From the NCBI GenBank assembly GCA_964412395.1, contig CAYPOY010000334.1:1-5731 (forward strand): a stretch of 5,731 bases of DNA, read 5' to 3'. The notes under the pieces are model-generated. The model saw nothing but the letters and a program-made list of their open reading frames with translations, was not told the origin of the DNA and did no database searches. This DNA comes from CAYPOY01 sp964412395 (lineage in GTDB: Bacteria; Chloroflexota; Anaerolineae; B4-G1). Both the position numbers and the translations under genes were made by a program. Below, piece by piece: positions 4,928 to 5,731 of this stretch; position 1 is the stretch's first letter, and each line of letters starts with the position of its first letter.

Positions 4928-5731
4928 GACTCGAAGGCCAGGCGAAGATGGGGTATTACCCCACTCCTCTCTCCCAGGTAGCGCTGATCGCTCCCTGGTT
5001 GGGGGTGGAGCCGGGGAAGCCGGTACGCCTTCTCGACCCCTGCGTGGGCGAGGGAGAGGCGCTGGAAACGCTGGCCCAGGCGCTGGCGGAGCGGGGGGCG
5101 CAGGCGGAGACCTGGGGAGTCGAACTCTCCCCGCCCCGGGCGGAGAAGGCGGCGGACCGCCTGGACCGTGTCCTGCCCACCGCCTGGGAGCAGGCCCGCG
5201 TGCGGGATGATACCGTCTCCCTGTGTTTCCTCAACCCCCCGTATGACTTCGAGGGGTTGGGGGACAGCCGTCGCCAGGAGTTGACGTTCCTCAAGTCCTC
5301 CACCCCCACTCTCGTGCCCGGTGGGGTTCTGGTCTACATCATCCCCGAATACGTCCTACGCCGCAGCCGGGCCATCCTGCGGCACCTGGCAGGGTGGTAC
5401 CGTGACGTAAGGGTGTGGCAGTTCACGCCGGACGAGTACGAAGCGTTCAAGCAAATTGTCTTGATGGGGGTGAAGCGGGAGGCATACCACCACCCGACGG
5501 ACACCGAGATGGCGGCCCTGCCCAACGTTCCTTCGCCTCCGCTTCCCTCGGCTGCGCTCGGGACAGGCCCTTCGACTCCGCTCAGGACAGGCAGGACAGG
5601 CCCGTCTCCCGCGCTGGCCCCGCCCGCTGAAGGTGCGATCTACGCCGTCCCAGAGGCGCTTTCGGCCCCGGTTAGGGCCTTCTACTTCACCCCCACCACC
5701 GGCGAGGACTATGCCCGGGCCATCGCCTGGG
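4924..5731 (+). CDS. DUF6094-type SAM-dependent methyltransferase, 3' end outside window
   Basis: A class I (Rossmann) methyltransferase of the N6-adenine/N4-cytosine DNA methylase type, expected to transfer a methyl group from S-adenosylmethionine. Residues 10-15 (GYYPTP) are the usual entry motif. Motif I is LLDPCVGEGEAL at 36-47, and the acidic motif II is GVELSP at 65-70. The catalytic motif IV is NPPY at 104-107. GGVLVYIIPEYVL (133-145) and the QIVLMGVKR strand (177-185) match the later core of DUF6094 proteins. All key residues are present, so it looks active. After the core, about 24 residues (203-226) come from short dispersed repeats, followed by a further domain that runs past the end. 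From memory, DUF6094 proteins are frequent on plasmids and integrative elements. Whether this one acts on DNA is inferred from NPPY, not shown. Confidence 0.9.
   Translation, partial: MRLEGQAKMGYYPTPLSQVALIAPWLGVEPGKPVRLLDPCVGEGEALETLAQALAERGAQAETWGVELSPPRAEKAADRLDRVLPTAWEQARVRDDTVSLCFLNPPYDFEGLGDSRRQELTFLKSSTPTLVPGGVLVYIIPEYVLRRSRAILRHLAGWYRDVRVWQFTPDEYEAFKQIVLMGVKREAYHHPTDTEMAALPNVPSPPLPSAALGTGPSTPLRTGRTGPSPALAPPAEGAIYAVPEALSAPVRAFYFTPTTGEDYARAIAW
5530..5600 (+). repeat. Cluster of dispersed short repeats inside the methyltransferase gene
   Basis: Two head-to-tail copies, 5545-5567 and 5568-5591, each end in GGACAGG and share the CTCGG or CTTCGAC ... GCTC pattern. A degenerate start lies at 5530-5543, and an extra CAGGACAGG follows at 5592-5600. 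The cluster is in frame and reads as a Pro/Ser/Thr/Gly/Arg linker (for example PSTPLRTG). The family is one that, from memory, is scattered in Chloroflexota genomes both between and inside genes. Confidence 0.75.

Overview
The window looks like a piece of a draft genome or metagenome bin. It contains a run of exactly 100 Ns, the usual scaffolding placeholder. From about 1070 to the end the DNA is GC-rich and densely coded on the + strand, with strong Shine-Dalgarno sites and two ATGA stop/start overlaps. Two genes carry in-frame copies of a short dispersed repeat (core CCGCTCAGGACAGG or its complement). From memory, this repeat is common in Chloroflexota (Anaerolineae/Caldilineae-like) drafts. 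A Chloroflexota-like host is therefore an inference from the repeat and from the style of the small proteins, not a proven assignment.

Layout. (1) Positions 1-228 hold a short leftward gene for a small exported or membrane-anchored protein. (2) Positions 229-1069 are gene-poor and of lower GC. They hold a near-canonical leftward sigma-70 promoter, a pair of imperfect 22-bp inverted repeats that look like ends of a small mobile element, a minus-frame scrap resembling a ParA Walker A motif, and small dyads just before the rightward cluster. (3) Positions 1070-3938 hold five closely packed rightward genes. These are an acidic conserved small protein, an unknown 212-aa protein, a small helical protein resembling the N-terminal tRNA-binding arm of PheS, an unknown 182-aa protein, and a PP-loop ATP-pyrophosphatase of the PAPS-reductase-like superfamily. 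(4) A long hairpin at 3968-4004 separates these from three overlapping genes at 4038-5731. Those are a 96-aa basic protein, a 200-aa unknown and a DUF6094-type SAM-dependent methyltransferase that runs off the window.

Together the genes look like cargo of a plasmid, integrative element or prophage: mostly small proteins of unknown function plus two nucleic-acid-modification-type enzymes. No integrase, relaxase, capsid or replication gene is visible, so the kind of element cannot be decided. The N gap inside the PP-loop gene is almost certainly artefactual. The same 38 bases flank it on both sides in the same frame, so merging the copies restores an intact gene of about 298 codons.
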